A stretch of 64,000 nucleotides of DNA from Notolepis coatsorum (GCA_963971535.1 OZ020586.1:74630949-74694948), one strand, 5' to 3'. Shown: positions 19,777 to 31,639, numbered from the stretch's first letter. The notes: a model not told the origin generated them from the letters alone. Numbers and translations: made by a program.

Positions 19777-20969
19777 CCCTTATTCAATAACAATGCACTC
19801 CTGATTGGAAAACGACCTATAAGATTCCCTAGATGGGAAAAGCAGGGCATACACACATTAGGAGATGTTTTCAACAAACAGGGTTTTTGTAGTTATGAGG
19901 AAATACGCAAAAAATGTAATCTCACCAGTTCCACATATTATTTTTACGCACAGTTATTGTTATGTTTGAAGGCTCATGGTGTCCCATTAAGGATACCAAT
20001 TGAACACCACAGATACCACAAATTCTTCTATGAAAGAGAGACATCGAGAGGTTTTGTATCAGATTTTTATCATCAATTACTAACGTCCTCGTATGAAATC
20101 CTCCACCTAGACTCAGTCTGGAGGAGGGATATACCAGACCTGGAAATAAATTTTGATTGGCAAGAAGCCTGGGCAAATGTTCGACTTGCGTCACGTAACC
20201 CGGACCATCAACAAATCAATCTTAACTATATTCATAGGACATACCTGACTCCTATAAGACTGAACAGAATGGGTCTTAAACAAGACTCCAGATGCATGTA
20301 CAAATGGGGATGAGGGTACATTTATGCACATGTACTGGGATTGCCCACCAGTTAAGATATTCTGGAAAGAAGTGACCCAGCAATTATCAAATCTCTTAAC
20401 TCTGAATATACCTGTACACCCCTCTGTATTACTGTTGAATGATGTTTTCGAGTTTGCAGTCCCTATACAGCTAAAGAGATTGGTTTTATCTGGTATCACA
20501 GTGGCTAAAAAGCTGATAGCATCACGATGGTTTCAACCGGAAAAAATGTGCCGGAAAGTCTGGATTCTTACATATCTCGAAGTGATTTATCTAGAAATAT
20601 CTACAGCAAGAATTTTGGGTCTCAGTGAATCCAAAATTACAAGGTGGTTAGAAGTGGTGGAGAGAATAAAGAATAAAAACTAGCATTTGAATGGTAGTGC
20701 CTGGTTAGGAGCGAATGATGATGGATGGATTATCCAAGGGGGGGGGCCGGGGGGGGGGGGGGGAAGCGAGCGAGAGCATATATGTATAGGGTATTAGATA
20801 GCAAGTATTAGGTGTATACCTTGTATATTACATTTATTTAAATGGTAATTTCATTGGATGTGCACTGTTAATTAATGCTTGTATATCTAATTTTATGTTG
20901 TCATGTTTATGTTTATGTGTTTGTTTAAAAAAAATTAAAAAGAAAATATATATAAAAAAATACATTCAC

Positions 20970-21036
20970 TCTGCTACCAGTGAGGTAATAGTATAGACAT
21001 AGTACTGTAGCATAGTAGATAGTAGTATAGAGACAT
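20970..21036. repeat. Left flank of the composite LTR element: ATAGTAGTATAG satellite
   Basis: GTAATAGTATAGACATAGTA and variants, same type as 3755-4130. The last five bases GACAT (21032-21036) are the target duplication of the composite element. Confidence 0.7.
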
Positions 21037-22460
21037 TGTTATGGTTTGTAACCGACCCCAATCGCACAACACAAGACAGGTATGAGAGTAAGCCAAGAAC
21101 TGGGCATTTATTGAAAACAACAGAAAACGGCACTGTCCCTTTAAGGGAGAACACAAAATACTGGAAAACAAGAAATGGGAAAATAGGCACAGTGCCTTTA
21201 AGAGGCGAGCTGGCTAAGGGGAAGGCTAAGGGAACAGGGCCAGGGCAAGGGACAAGGGCAGGAACAGGGAGGACTAGGAGGACTGGACAGGGATGACTAG
21301 GAGGTCTAGGAGGACTGGACAGGGAGGACTAGGACTGGACAGGGAGGACTAGGATGACTAGGAGGACTGGAAGGACTGGACAGGGAGGACTAGGAGGACT
21401 AGACGGACTGGACAGGGAGGACTAGGAGGACTAGAAGGACTGGACAGGGAGGACTAGGAGGACTAGAGAGGGGAAACAGGGACAGAGGCCCGCGGAGGCG
21501 GGCTGGGGACAGGGACAGAGAAAACAGGGTTCTGGCCTTGGAACAGGGCGAGGGTCAGAGCTGCTTACAGGGATGGAGTAGGCGCGCGCAGGCTAGACAT
21601 CTGGAGGAGGGCGCGCCGGCTCGGAGAGCGCATCTGGCGCGGAGGTCTGAGTGGTGCGCGTCTGCTTGGAGTACGCGCCGGTACGGAGAGCGCATCTGGC
21701 GCGGAGGTCTGAGTGGTGCGCGTCTGCTTGGAGTACGCGCCGGTACGGAGAGCGGATGTGGCGCGGAGTCTGGATGCGCGTCTGGAGTGCGTCTGGACGC
21801 GCGTCTGGGGTGAAGAGCGCGTCTGGCTCGGAGGTCTGGATGCGCGTCTGGAGTGTGTCTGGATGCGCGTCTGGATGCGTGTCTGGAGTGAAGAGCGCGT
21901 CTGGCTCGGAGGTCTGGATGCGCGTCTGGAGTGCGTCTGGATGCGCGTCTGGATGCGCATCTGGAGTGAAGAGCGCGTCTGGCTCGGAGGTCTGGAGTGG
22001 AACACTGGAATACCTCCCGTAGAGGATTAGAGAGCGCAGTACAGTGTCTCCCTCCAGGCAAACGGCGACAGGTGGCGAAGGCTTGAGCGCATCTCACGCC
22101 GGAGATGAAAGAGCATAACAGACAGAAACAGAAACTCCCGTAGGAGCCTACAGATTGAGAACCTCCCGAAGGAGTTTGCTGATAGAGATATGATACGGAA
22201 CGACCCGAACAGGACTGAGGGGAAGAGCGAGGTACTTAAAGCCCACAAGGGCGCTAATTAGAATACACATCAGGTGCGTGATGGTAATTGATACTCGAAC
22301 TAGAAGTGTGTGTTCGGCACCAGACCAATCAAACACATAATGACAGGTAGTCCAAGGGTGTGGCTGCTGAAGAGCAAACGAGAGTAAACGAACGCGAGGG
22401 TGGGGGCTAGTGAGGTGAGGAGACAGGGAATTAAAGGTCAAGGGAAAGGCGAACCTCACA
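21037..22460 (-). repeat. LTR 1 (3' LTR in minus-strand sense), 1424 bp
   Basis: The minus strand starts TGTGAGGTTCGCC at 22460 and ends CCATAACA at 21037. A TTTAAGT TATA-like box lies at 22240-22234 (minus). Internal AGGACT-type (21270-21470) and TGCGCGTCTGGA-type (21770-21990) tandem repeats are present. The poly(A)-type signal is AATAAA, seen as TTTATT at about 21110. Confidence 0.85.
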
Positions 22461-23844
22461 GTACTCCCCCCTCCACGGGAGCCACCGGGCGACCCAAAAA
22501 TACAGACAGAGTGGCAGGGGACAAAACAAGGCAACAAACAAAAAGTACTGGGCCATGCTAGCAGGGGAAGCCACAACAAAAGTGGGGCTAGCAAGGAACA
22601 GGGTAGCTGAGGGGTAACCAGGGTAGCAGAGGGGTAACTAGGGTAGCCGAAGGGGTAACTAGAGGAGCTGAGGGGTAACTAGAGGAGCTGAGGGGTAACT
22701 AGAGGAGCTGAGGGGTAACTAGAGGAGCTGAGGGGTAACTAGAGGAGCTGAGGGGTAACTAGAGGAGCTGAGGGGTAACTATGAGGAGCACCGGGAAGGG
22801 GCTAGCAGAGGGAAAGGGTAGCTGCCAGGGCACTGATAGCTACAGGGCCTATGCTAGCTGTACTGCTACATTAACAAAGAGGCTGCGCTAGCTGCCGGAG
22901 CTAGGCTGGCAGACAGGGCTGGACCAGCATGAGAGAACAAGCTAGCTGGAAGGACAGTCCTAGCTGTGGGGAACTGACCTTGCTAGCTGAAGGGGCAGTC
23001 CTAGCAGTGGGGAAAACTGACCTTGCTAGCTGAAAGGGCAGTCCTAGCAGTGGGAAAACTGACCTTGCTAGCTGAAAGGGCAGTCCTAGCAGTGGGAAAA
23101 CTGACCTTGCTAGCTGAAGGGGCAGTCCTAGCAGTGGGGCAAACTGACCTTGCTAGCTGAAAGGGCAGTCCTAGCAGTGGGAGAAAACTGACCTTGCTAG
23201 CTGAAAGGGCAGTCCTAGCAGTGGGAAAACTGACCTTGCTAGCTGAAAGGGCAGTCCTAGCAGTGGGAAAAAACTGACCTTGCTAGCTGAAAGGGCAGTC
23301 CTAGCAGTGGGAGAGCTACACAAAAAGTGGAGGCCATGCAGAGGGACCGGGTTAGCTGCCTGGGCATGGCTAGCTACAGGGCCTATGCTAGCTGCAAGGG
23401 CTGCATTAACATAGAGGCTGTGCTAACAGCCGGGGCTAAGCTAGCAGACTGGGGCCATGCAGAGGGACTGGGTTAGCTGCCTGGGCAAGGCTAGCTACAG
23501 GGCCTATGCCAGCAGCAAGGGCTGCATTAACATAGAGGCTGTGCTAGCAGCCGAGGCTAAGTTAGCAGACTGGGGCCAAGCTGGTAGTAGAGGCCTAACA
23601 AGCTGCAGGGGAGCTAACGAGGCTAACAGGGAAGCAAACAGGGGAGTCAACAGGCTAACAGGGGAGACTAACAAGCTAACAGGGGAGCTAACAGGGCTAA
23701 CAGGGAAGCTAACAGGGCTAACAGGGGAGCTAACAGGGAAGCTAACAGGAAAGACTAACAGGGGAACTAGAGGGAAAAAAAAAAAAGGCAAACTCAACAT
23801 ACACCGTCTGTGCTGGCTGGGGTCGTCGACGGGTCGGGTCGTAC
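22461..23844 (-). repeat. Internal region of the composite element, non-coding tandem repeats
   Basis: Bases 22620-22785 are copies of a 20-bp unit (GAGGAGCTGAGGGGTAACTA). Bases 22960-23320 are eight or so copies of a 42- to 44-bp unit containing TGACCTTGCTAGCTGAAAGG and GCAGTCCTAGCAGTGGGA. Bases 23620-23770 are GCTAACAGGG repeats. No protease, RT or integrase motif exists. Long frames here are repeats. Confidence 0.85.
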
Positions 23845-24423
23845 TGTTATGGTTTGTAACCGACCCCAATCGCACAACACAAGACAGGTATGAGAGTAAG
23901 CCAAGAACTGGGCATTTATTGAAAACAACAGAAAACGGCACTGTCCCTTTAAGGGAGAACACAAAATACTGGAAAACAAGAAATGGGAAAATAGGCACAG
24001 TGCCTTTAAGAGGCGAGCTGGCTAAGGGGAAGGCTAAGGGAACAGGGCCAGGGTAAGGGACAAGGGCAGGAACAGGGAGGACTAGGAGGACTGGACAGGG
24101 ATGACTAGGAGGTCTAGGAGGACTGGACAGGGAGGACTAGGACTGGACAGGGAGGACTAGGATGACTAGGAGGACTGGAAGGACTGGACAGGGAGGACTA
24201 GGAGGACTAGACGGACTGGACGGACTGGACAGGGAGGACTAGGAGGACTAGAAGGACTGGACAGGGAGGACTAGGAGGACTAGAGAGGGGAAACAGGGAC
24301 AGAGGCCCGCGGAGGCGGGCTGGGGACAGGGACAGAGAAAACAGGGTTCTGGCCTTGGAACAGGGCGAGGGTCAGAGCTGCTTACAGGGATGGAGTAGGC
24401 ACGCGCAGGCTAGACATCTGGAG
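23845..24423 (-). repeat. LTR 2, truncated (579 bp)
   Basis: Matches LTR 1 from TGTTATGG up to CATCTGGAG, where LINE sequence begins. The missing remainder of this LTR and roughly the first 300 bp of the next internal copy are absent, so about 1.1 kb was lost at or before the LINE insertion. Confidence 0.85.
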
Positions 24424-24424
24424 C

Positions 24425-25018
24425 CTTCAGTTCTCTCAAGCCCAAATTGATGACTTGAGAGTGATGGAGAAGAAACTTGGCTCATTTGAATCACAGCTCC
24501 AGTCATTCCAGTCCCTGCCCACTCAGGGTATGACCCCGGAAAGCAAAGACATCATATCCAAAATGGACTATCTGGAAAATCAGAGTCGAAGAAACAATGT
24601 AATTATTGATGGTCTGACTCAGGAAAATGTGTATGAATCCTGGTCAGATACTGAGCAGATGGTCAGAGAATTCCTAAAAAACAAACTGGAAATTGATCCA
24701 AAGTTCATCGAAATCGAAAGAGCCCACCGCACTGGGAGTGTGAAACAGAACACTGATAAAGCAAGACCAATTGTTGTGAAACTCCTGAGGTTCAAGGATA
24801 AAGACCTCATACTTGCCAAGGTGAGAGCTCACCTCAAGAACACCTTAATTTATGTAAATGAGGACTTCTCTGACTTGTTAAGGAAGAAGAGAGCTGACCT
24901 CATTCCAGCAATGAAACAGGCAAGGGATGAAGGAAAGTATGCCGTCATTAACTATGACAGACTGGTGATCAAACCACGAAAGCCTCAGGGGGTGATTCCA
25001 ACCACACAACACGAGTGA
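24425..25018 (+). pseudogene. LINE ORF1 protein, N-terminally truncated
   Basis: The frame is open from the junction (LQFSQAQIDDLRVMEKKLGS) to TGA at 25016-25018. It begins with a coiled-coil-like stretch, then MDYLENQSRRNNVIIDGL, EIERAHRTGSV and RPIVVKLLRFKDKDLILAKV, which is the arrangement of LINE ORF1 nucleic-acid chaperones. The amino-terminus was lost with the 5' truncation. The first internal Met is at 24455. Confidence 0.8.
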
Positions 25019-25083
25019 AAGTCAGTGGGAACCTACCATGCTATGATGACCCCTTTTAATGATCTTTTCTCCACCTATCTATC

Positions 25084-28000
25084 ATGTCATCTTCCTCACA
25101 CAACCAATTTGGCGCTCATCTCCAAACCTTCCCTACATCTGTCTCTGGTTCATTACATGTAAACTCTAACTCCAACCCATATGATCAAGTAAATGAACTT
25201 TTGAAGGACCCGCCCACTACGTTGCTTCAGTCAGAAAGTGAATCTCGGGACTCATCAACATCAAACCTTTTATTCAATAATGACCCTGACACACATTGTT
25301 TTGCTCAAATGAAACAAGTCTCTGGAATATCTGATTACTTCAGTGTGAACGAATTCAATTCCACTGTTGACCCTCAAAATACTAGGAGTGACTTTTCCCT
25401 CATCCATATCAATGTCCGCAGCCTGCCAAAAAACTATGATACTTTATGCCTTTGTTTGACTAACCTTGACTTCTCTTTTAGTGTAATAGGGCTTACTGAA
25501 ACATGGCTGTCTAAAGACAATGCTGATTTGTATGAATTCAATAACTATAAGCATATTCATAGATGCAGAGAAGGCCAAAAGGGTGGGGGTGTTTCTCTAT
25601 ATCTCAATCCGAACATGGTGTATAAAGAAAGGCATGACATCGAAAAGTATTTAACCCTTTCTGCTGAGGCTGTGTTTGTTGAAACCCACCAGGCCATTAT
25701 TGCATGTATTTATAGACCTCCCAGCTTTAGCTTGTCTGCATTCAATGCTGATCTAACAAATGTTCTGGATGTCATTTCCAAAGAAGGGAAAAAATGCTAT
25801 TTAATGGGTGACCTAAATATCAATTTTATAAACCATAAGAATGATAACTCAACTAAGGAGTTTATTGACACAATGTATTCCCACTACTTTCATCCTATGA
25901 TTGCAGTACCAACCAGAGTGACGGAGACATCTGCCACTCTGATTGACAATATCTTTACTAATGTGTTGGATAAGAGCATGAAATCAGGAGTTCTGTGCAT
26001 GGATATTGCTGATCATTGTCCAATCTTTCTCATATTATATAGGGAACATGAAAAGTCTCCAACTATGCTATATCCTAAATATAAGAGACGCTTTAATGAA
26101 GCTAGTTTGACCAGGTTTGGACTAGTGGTCGGCGAGTATCCATGGACAGATATCCTCCACTCTGTTGATGCACAAAAGTCTTTTACTTTGTTTTCTGAAC
26201 GTATCTCCCAGGCCTATGACCTATGTTTTCCCCTTGTACAGGCATCTCCCAAGCCTCATCATAAACTGATCAAACCATGGATAACCCCAGCTATTATCAA
26301 ATCCCTAAATACTAAACGTAGATTGTATAAAAAATATCTTCTCAATCCCACTCCATTTTATCTTGCTCAATTTAGGAACTATAGAAATAAATTAACCCAC
26401 ATTATCAGAGGAGCTAAAAAGCATTACTACAATATGGAATTATCTAAAAACAAAAATAACATGACTCTCTTATGGAGAACAATTAACTCTATCCTCAACA
26501 AAAAAAATAAACGTAATCAGTTGCCTAATGAATTTAAGGTTGATGGGGTTATTATCACTGACCCGCAATTAATTGCCAATAACTTTAATAACTTTTTCTC
26601 AGAAGTTGGTCCAACACTGGCTGCAAAGATTCCATTTAGTAACCATAGTCCCCTTCAGTTTATGAATCCTCCAATCAATGACAGTTTTAACTTCTTGCCG
26701 GTTACAGAGGATGAGGTTCGGGAGATCTTGATCAACCTGGGGGACTCTTCTCCGGGTTATGATGGTATTGGAGGCAGATTACTGATATCCATTCAAGAAT
26801 CCATTGTGAAGCCATTATGTCATATTTTTAATACATCACTGGAGAAGGGAATCGTCCCACTGGAACTTAAAATAGCTAAGATCATCCCTATTTATAAAGA
26901 TGATGACCCAGCCGTCTTCAACCATTACAGACCTATATCCATCCTTCCTACCTTGTCAAAAATACTTGAAAAGCTGGTCTATAAAAGATTAATTGAACAT
27001 CTTAATAAGCACAATATTATTTACACTCACCAGTACGGGTTCAGAAAGAAACATGCAACATATATGGCAATAACACATCTAATTAATGAAATATACAAAG
27101 CTAAAGACAGAAAGGAAAACACTATAGGTATTTTTTTAGACTACAGTCAATCACAATATCCTCCTGCAGAAGCTCTCACATCTTGGAATAAAAAACAATG
27201 CACTGCTATGGTTCACCAGTTACCTTAAAGATAGACGTCAGTCTGTATCCTATAATGGGACAAATTCTCCTTTTCTTCCTTTACTTTGCGGTCTGCCCCA
27301 AGGTTCAATTATTGGGCCTTTGTTATTTTTGTTATATATCAATGACCTCCCTAACGTCTCAGACAGGCTGTCGAAAATTTTATTTGCAGATGACACGTGT
27401 GTATTCTATTCACATAAAGATCCTGATACCATCATTAGGGTCATAAATGAAGAACTTAACAAACTATCAATTTGGTTTAAATGCAACAAATTATCACTAA
27501 ACATTAAAAAAACGAATTTCATTTTTTTTGGTCTCAAATCTGTGATTTTTAACTCTTCATCTAAAGTAGTGATCAATGACATACCCATAGCTAGGGTGTG
27601 TTTTACACGATTCCTTGGTGTTCTGCTTGATGAATCCCTATCATGGAAACCTCATATCACAGCCATAACTACAAAAATGGCCAAGAGTATTGGTATTCTT
27701 GGAAAAACACGTCACTTGCTGAGCACAGAGGTTGCCACAATGTTATATTACTCTATGGTTTACCCATATATCAACTACTGTAATTTAGTTTGGGGTAGTA
27801 CGCATCAGACCAAACTTGAGCCCATATACCGTCTGCAGAAACGAGCTCTAAAAATAATCAGCTGTGTACATCGAAGTCATTCTTCTCAGCCTCTATTCCA
27901 TAAGTTAGGTATCCTCAGTGTTTATCAAGTGAATCATCTTCAGACTGGTTTATTTGTGCATAGTTCTTTAAACAGAGCCCTTCCCCCTTTTTTTCATGAC

Positions 28001-28243
28001 ATGTTTGCCCACAATCACCAAATTCATAATTACCCCACACGTAGTTCCTGTTTGCTAAGACCACCCTTTTCACGCACTTCCCAATCTCAGTTTTGTTTGC
28101 TCTACCGAGGGTCAAAGTTGTGGAACTCTTTGCCTCCACATATTTTGGAATTTTCTTTTCTGAAATTCAAAAGAGCACTGAAATCTCATCTCCTAGATCA
28201 CCAATATTTCTCATATGGACTTCCTTTACAAACTGTAGTCTGA
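25084..28243 (+). pseudogene. LINE ORF2: endonuclease plus reverse transcriptase, one frameshift
   Basis: The endonuclease is complete in motif order: LIHINVRSLPKNYD, GLTETWLS, CIYRPPSF, CYLMGDLNINF, TLIDNIFTN and DIADHCPIF. RT follows with AKIIPIYKDDD, YRPISILPTLSKILEKLVY, HQYGFRKKHAT and GIFLDYS. At about 27150 a short deletion removes the conserved AFD part of motif A and shifts the frame. RT continues as LCGLPQGSIIGPLLF, LFADDTCVFY and FLGVLLDESLSWKPH to a C-terminal PTRSSCLLRPPF and GSKLWNSLPPHI, stopping at 28243. Without motif A this copy should be inactive for reverse transcription. Confidence 0.85.
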
Positions 28244-28590
28244 TGGCTTGATGTATTTTGTTATTGTATTTTCGTTTTATTATATATTCTTACTGTCATT
28301 GATTGTTTTCTCTATACCAGAAATCGTATGGCATGGGGTGCCTACTTCGGTGTCTATGTAGGCCTGCTTGTGTGTGTTTGTTTGTTCAGGGGGGGGGGGG
28401 GGGGGGGGGGGATTTTATCTTATATTTTATATTTATCTTGATATAATGTAGTTTTGCTTCCTGGTGAATGCCACATGCAAGCCCCTTGAGGGTTTTTAGG
28501 CAATTCTCCTACACATCCCTTGTGGACTATATTGTATTATATATGTAACTGTTTTTACATGTGTAAATAAACAAACAAACAAACAAACAA

Positions 28591-29671
28591 GGAGCTGAGG
28601 GGTAACTATGAGGAGCACCGGGAAGGGGCTAGCAGAGGGAAAGGGTAGCTGCCAGGGCACTGATAGCTACAGGGCCTATGCTAGCTGTACTGCTACATTA
28701 ACAAAGAGGCTGCGCTAGCTGCCGGAGCTAGGCTGGCAGACAGGGCTGGACCAGCATGAGAGAACAAGCTAGCTGGAAGGACAGTCCTAGCTGTGGGGAA
28801 CTGACCTTGCTAGCTGAAGGGGCAGTCCTAGCAGTGGGGAAAACTGACCTTGCTAGCTGAAAGGGCAGTCCTAGCAGTGGGAAAACTGACCTTGCTAGCT
28901 GAAAGGGCAGTCCTAGCAGTGGGAAAACTGACCTTGCTAGCTGAAGGGGCAGTCCTAGCAGTGGGGCAAACTGACCTTGCTAGCTGAAAGGGCAGTCCTA
29001 GCAGTGGGAGAAAACTGACCTTGCTAGCTGAAAGGGCAGTCCTAGCAGTGGGAAAACTGACCTTGCTAGCTGAAAGGGCAGTCCTAGCAGTGGGAAAAAA
29101 CTGACCTTGCTAGCTGAAAGGGCAGTCCTAGCAGTGGGAGAGCTACACAAAAAGTGGAGGCCATGCAGAGGGACCGGGTTAGCTGCCTGGGCATGGCTAG
29201 CTACAGGGCCTATGCTAGCTGCAAGGGCTGCATTAACATAGAGGCTGTGCTAACAGCCGGGGCTAAGCTAGCAGACTGGGGCCATGCAGAGGGACTGGGT
29301 TAGCTGCCTGGGCAAGGCTAGCTACAGGGCCTATGCCAGCAGCAAGGGCTGCATTAACATAGAGGCTGTGCTAGCAGCCGAGGCTAAGCTAGCAGACTGG
29401 GGCCAAGCTGGTAGTAGAGGCCTAACAAGCTGCAGGGGAGCTAACGAGGCTAACAGGGAAGCAAACAGGGGAGTCAACAGGCTAACAGGGGAGACTAACA
29501 AGCTAACAGGGGAGCTAACAGGGCTAACAGGGAAGCTAACAGGGCTAACAGGGGAGCTAACAGGGAAGCTAACAGGAAAGACTAACAGGGGAACTAGAGA
29601 GAAAAAAAAAAAAGGCAAACTCAACATACACCGTCTGTGCTGGCTGGGGTCGTCGACGGGTCGGGTCGTAC
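28591..29671 (-). repeat. Second internal copy of the composite element, truncated
   Basis: Starts at GGAGCTGAGGGGTAACTATG, corresponding to 22763 onward in the first copy, and runs with only scattered differences to GTCGTAC before LTR 3. Confidence 0.85.
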
Positions 29672-31038
29672 TGTTATGGTTTGTAACCGACCCCAATCGC
29701 ACAACACAAGACAGGTATGAGAGTAAGCCAAGAACTGGGCATTTATTGAAAACAACAGAAAACGGCAATGTCCCTTTAAGGGAGAACACAAAATACTGGA
29801 AAACAAGAAATGGGAAAATAGGCACAGTGCCTTTAAGAGGCGAGCTGGCTAAGGGGAAGGCTAAGGGAACAGGGCCAGGGCAAGGGACAAGGGCAGGAAC
29901 AGGGAGGACTAGGAGGACTGGACAGGGATGACTAGGAGGTCTAGGAGGACTGGACAGGGAGGACTAGGACTGGACAGGGAGGACTAGGATGACTAGGAGG
30001 ACTGGAAGGACTGGACAGGGAGGACTAGGAGGACTAGACGGACTGGACGGACTGGACAGGGAGGACTAGGAGGACTAGAAGGACTGGACAGGGAGGACTA
30101 GGAGGACTAGAGAGGGGAAACAGGGACAGAGGCCCGCGGAGGCGGGCTGGGGACAGGGACAGAGAAAACAGGGTTCTGGCCTTGGAACAGGGCGAGGGTC
30201 AGAGCTGCTTACAGGGATGGAGTAGGCGCGCGCAGGCTAGACATCTGGAGGAGGGCGCGCCGGCTCGGAGAGCGCATCTGGCGCGGAGGTCTGAGTGGTG
30301 CGCGTCTGCTTGGAGTACGCGCCGGTACGGAGAGCGCATCTGGCGCGGAGGTCTGAGTGGTGCGCGTCTGCTTGGAATACGCGCCGGTACGGAGAGCGCA
30401 TGTGGCGCGGAGTCTGGATGCGCGTCTGGAGTGCGTCTGGATGCGCGTCTGGGGTGAAGAGCGCGTCTGGCTCGGAGGTCTGGATGCGCGTCTGGAGTGC
30501 GTCTGGATGCGCGTCTGGATGCGCGTCTGGATGCGCGTCTGGAGTGAAGAGCGCGTCTGGCTCGGAGGTCTGGAGTGGAACACTGGAATACCTCCCGTAG
30601 AGGATTAGAGAGCGCAGTACAGTGTCTCCCTCCAGGCAAACGGCGACAGGTGGCGAAGGCTTGAGCGCATCTCACGCCGGAGATGAAAGAGCATAACAGA
30701 CAGAAACAGAAACTCCCGTAGGAGCCTACAGATTGAGAACCTCCCGAAGGAGTTTGCTGATAGAGATATGATACGGAACGACCCGAACAGGACTGAGGGG
30801 AAGAGCGAGGTACTTAAAGCCCACAAGGGCGCTAATTAGAATACACATCAGGTGCGTGATGGTAATTGATACTCGAACTAGAAGTGTGTGTTCGGCACCA
30901 GACCAATCAAACACATAATGACAGGTAGTCCAAGGGTGTGGCTGCTGAAGAGCAAACGAGAGTAAACGAACGCGAGGGTGGGGGCTAGTGAGGTGAGGAG
31001 ACAGGGAATTAAAGGTCAAGGGAAAGGCGAACCTCACA
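29672..31038 (-). repeat. LTR 3 (5' LTR in minus-strand sense), 1367 bp
   Basis: Nearly identical to LTR 1; differences are a few substitutions and loss of about 57 bp in the TGCGCGTCTGGA-type repeats. Ends at ...CCTCACA (31038), followed by the GACAT duplication. Confidence 0.85.
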
Positions 31039-31195
31039 GACATAGTAGTATAGTAGGTAGGTAGTAGTATAGGCATAGTAGCATAGTACATAGTAGATAG
31101 TAGTATAGACGTATTGGCATACTAAGTAGTAGATAGTAGTATAGACATAGTACAGTACATAATAGTACATACATAGTTCATAATAGTAGAAGACA
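31039..31195. repeat. Right flank satellite (ATAGTAGTATAGACATAG-type)
   Basis: Continues the satellite interrupted by the composite element, starting with the GACAT duplication. Confidence 0.75.
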
Positions 31196-31409
31196 GTAAG
31201 AAGGTTAGGTTTTTAGTTTTCTTTTTGATAATTATTACATTACAGTGATGCAGTTAGTAGGGCTCTAGTCTGTTTTACCAGGGCAAAACTTTACCCATGG
31301 CTTTTCTTATATATATAAATATGAATATAAGATGATCGATCATTCTATATGAGCATCAATGGAGTTCATTTGGACAAGCATGTAGCCTACAGTACATAAT
31401 GGTTAAAGG

Positions 31410-31639
31410 TTATGTCAAAGTGGTATGTGGTCCAGTTCTGCTGCTCTGATTAAAGGTGGTGTTACAGTGGTATGTGGTCCAGTTATGCTGCTCTGATTAA
31501 AGGTTGTATTAAAGTGGTATGTGGTCCAGTTATGCTGCTCTGATTAAAGGTTGTATTACAGTGGTATGTGGTCCAGTTCTGCTGCTCTGATTAGAGGTTG
31601 TATTACACTGGTATGTGGTCCAGTTCTGCTGCTCTAATT

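Larger units (their letters stand above)
17741..20957 (+). mobile_element. L1/Tx1-like LINE, 5'-truncated, with 12-bp target duplication
   Basis: AAATACATTCAC lies at 17729-17740 and again at 20958-20969, directly bounding the element; the 3' side is A-rich as expected. Protein blocks: SRQGSP, YADDVILFM (catalytic box near 17893-17920), LSGFKINWPKSAFLPL, FRCLGVEVFP, MDVLPRINFISSMLPLPPP, KFIWNNKPPRI, then after the LTR insertion GIHTLGDVFNKQGFCSYEEI and HMYWDCPPVKIFWKEV. These are typical of L1/Tx1-group reverse transcriptases and their C-terminal extension. Endonuclease, ORF1 and the first RT blocks are absent. Frameshifts occur near 18185, 18395 and 20310. Confidence 0.85.
24424..28590 (+). 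mobile_element. Near-complete APE-type LINE (Jockey superfamily, L2/CR1/Rex-like)
   Basis: It carries a 5'-truncated ORF1 (to 25018), a 65-bp spacer, ORF2 with apurinic endonuclease plus reverse transcriptase (25084-28243), a 3' UTR with a G-run at 28389-28411, and a tail of AAAC repeats. GGAG occurs at both junctions (24420-24423 and 28591-28594) as microhomology or a very short duplication. Only one frame lesion was seen in ORF2, so the copy is young. Confidence 0.9.
21037..31038 (-). mobile_element. Composite non-autonomous LTR retroelement with nested LINE
   Basis: Plus-strand order: full LTR (21037-22460), internal (22461-23844), partial LTR (23845-24423), LINE (24424-28590), internal (28591-29671), full LTR (29672-31038). 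GACAT flanks the outer LTRs on both sides (21032-21036 and 31039-31043), showing one original integration. Transcription sense is minus: LTRs read TGTGAGG...CATAACA on that strand. The internal region has no gag or pol, only tandem repeats, so it must depend on another element's proteins. Copies of LTR and internal sequence are nearly identical, suggesting a recent origin. The polypurine tract next to the LTR (GGAGGGGGGAGTAC on the minus strand) resembles those of the chromoviruses at 17305 and 35738. Confidence 0.85.

Noticed and set aside
21538..22097. Arg/Ser-rich frames in LTR 1 (and in LTR 3)
   Set aside because: They follow TGCGCGTCTGGA tandem repeats in the LTR with no conserved domain.
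22960..23320. CRISPR-like regular repeats (also 38125-38572)
   Set aside because: Units abut with no unique spacers, and the genome is vertebrate; these are minisatellites.
23457..24056. 199-codon frame rich in LTGELTG, and its antisense
   Set aside because: Tandem GCTAACAGGG repeats of the composite element's internal region; repeated at 29284-29931 because the DNA is repeated.
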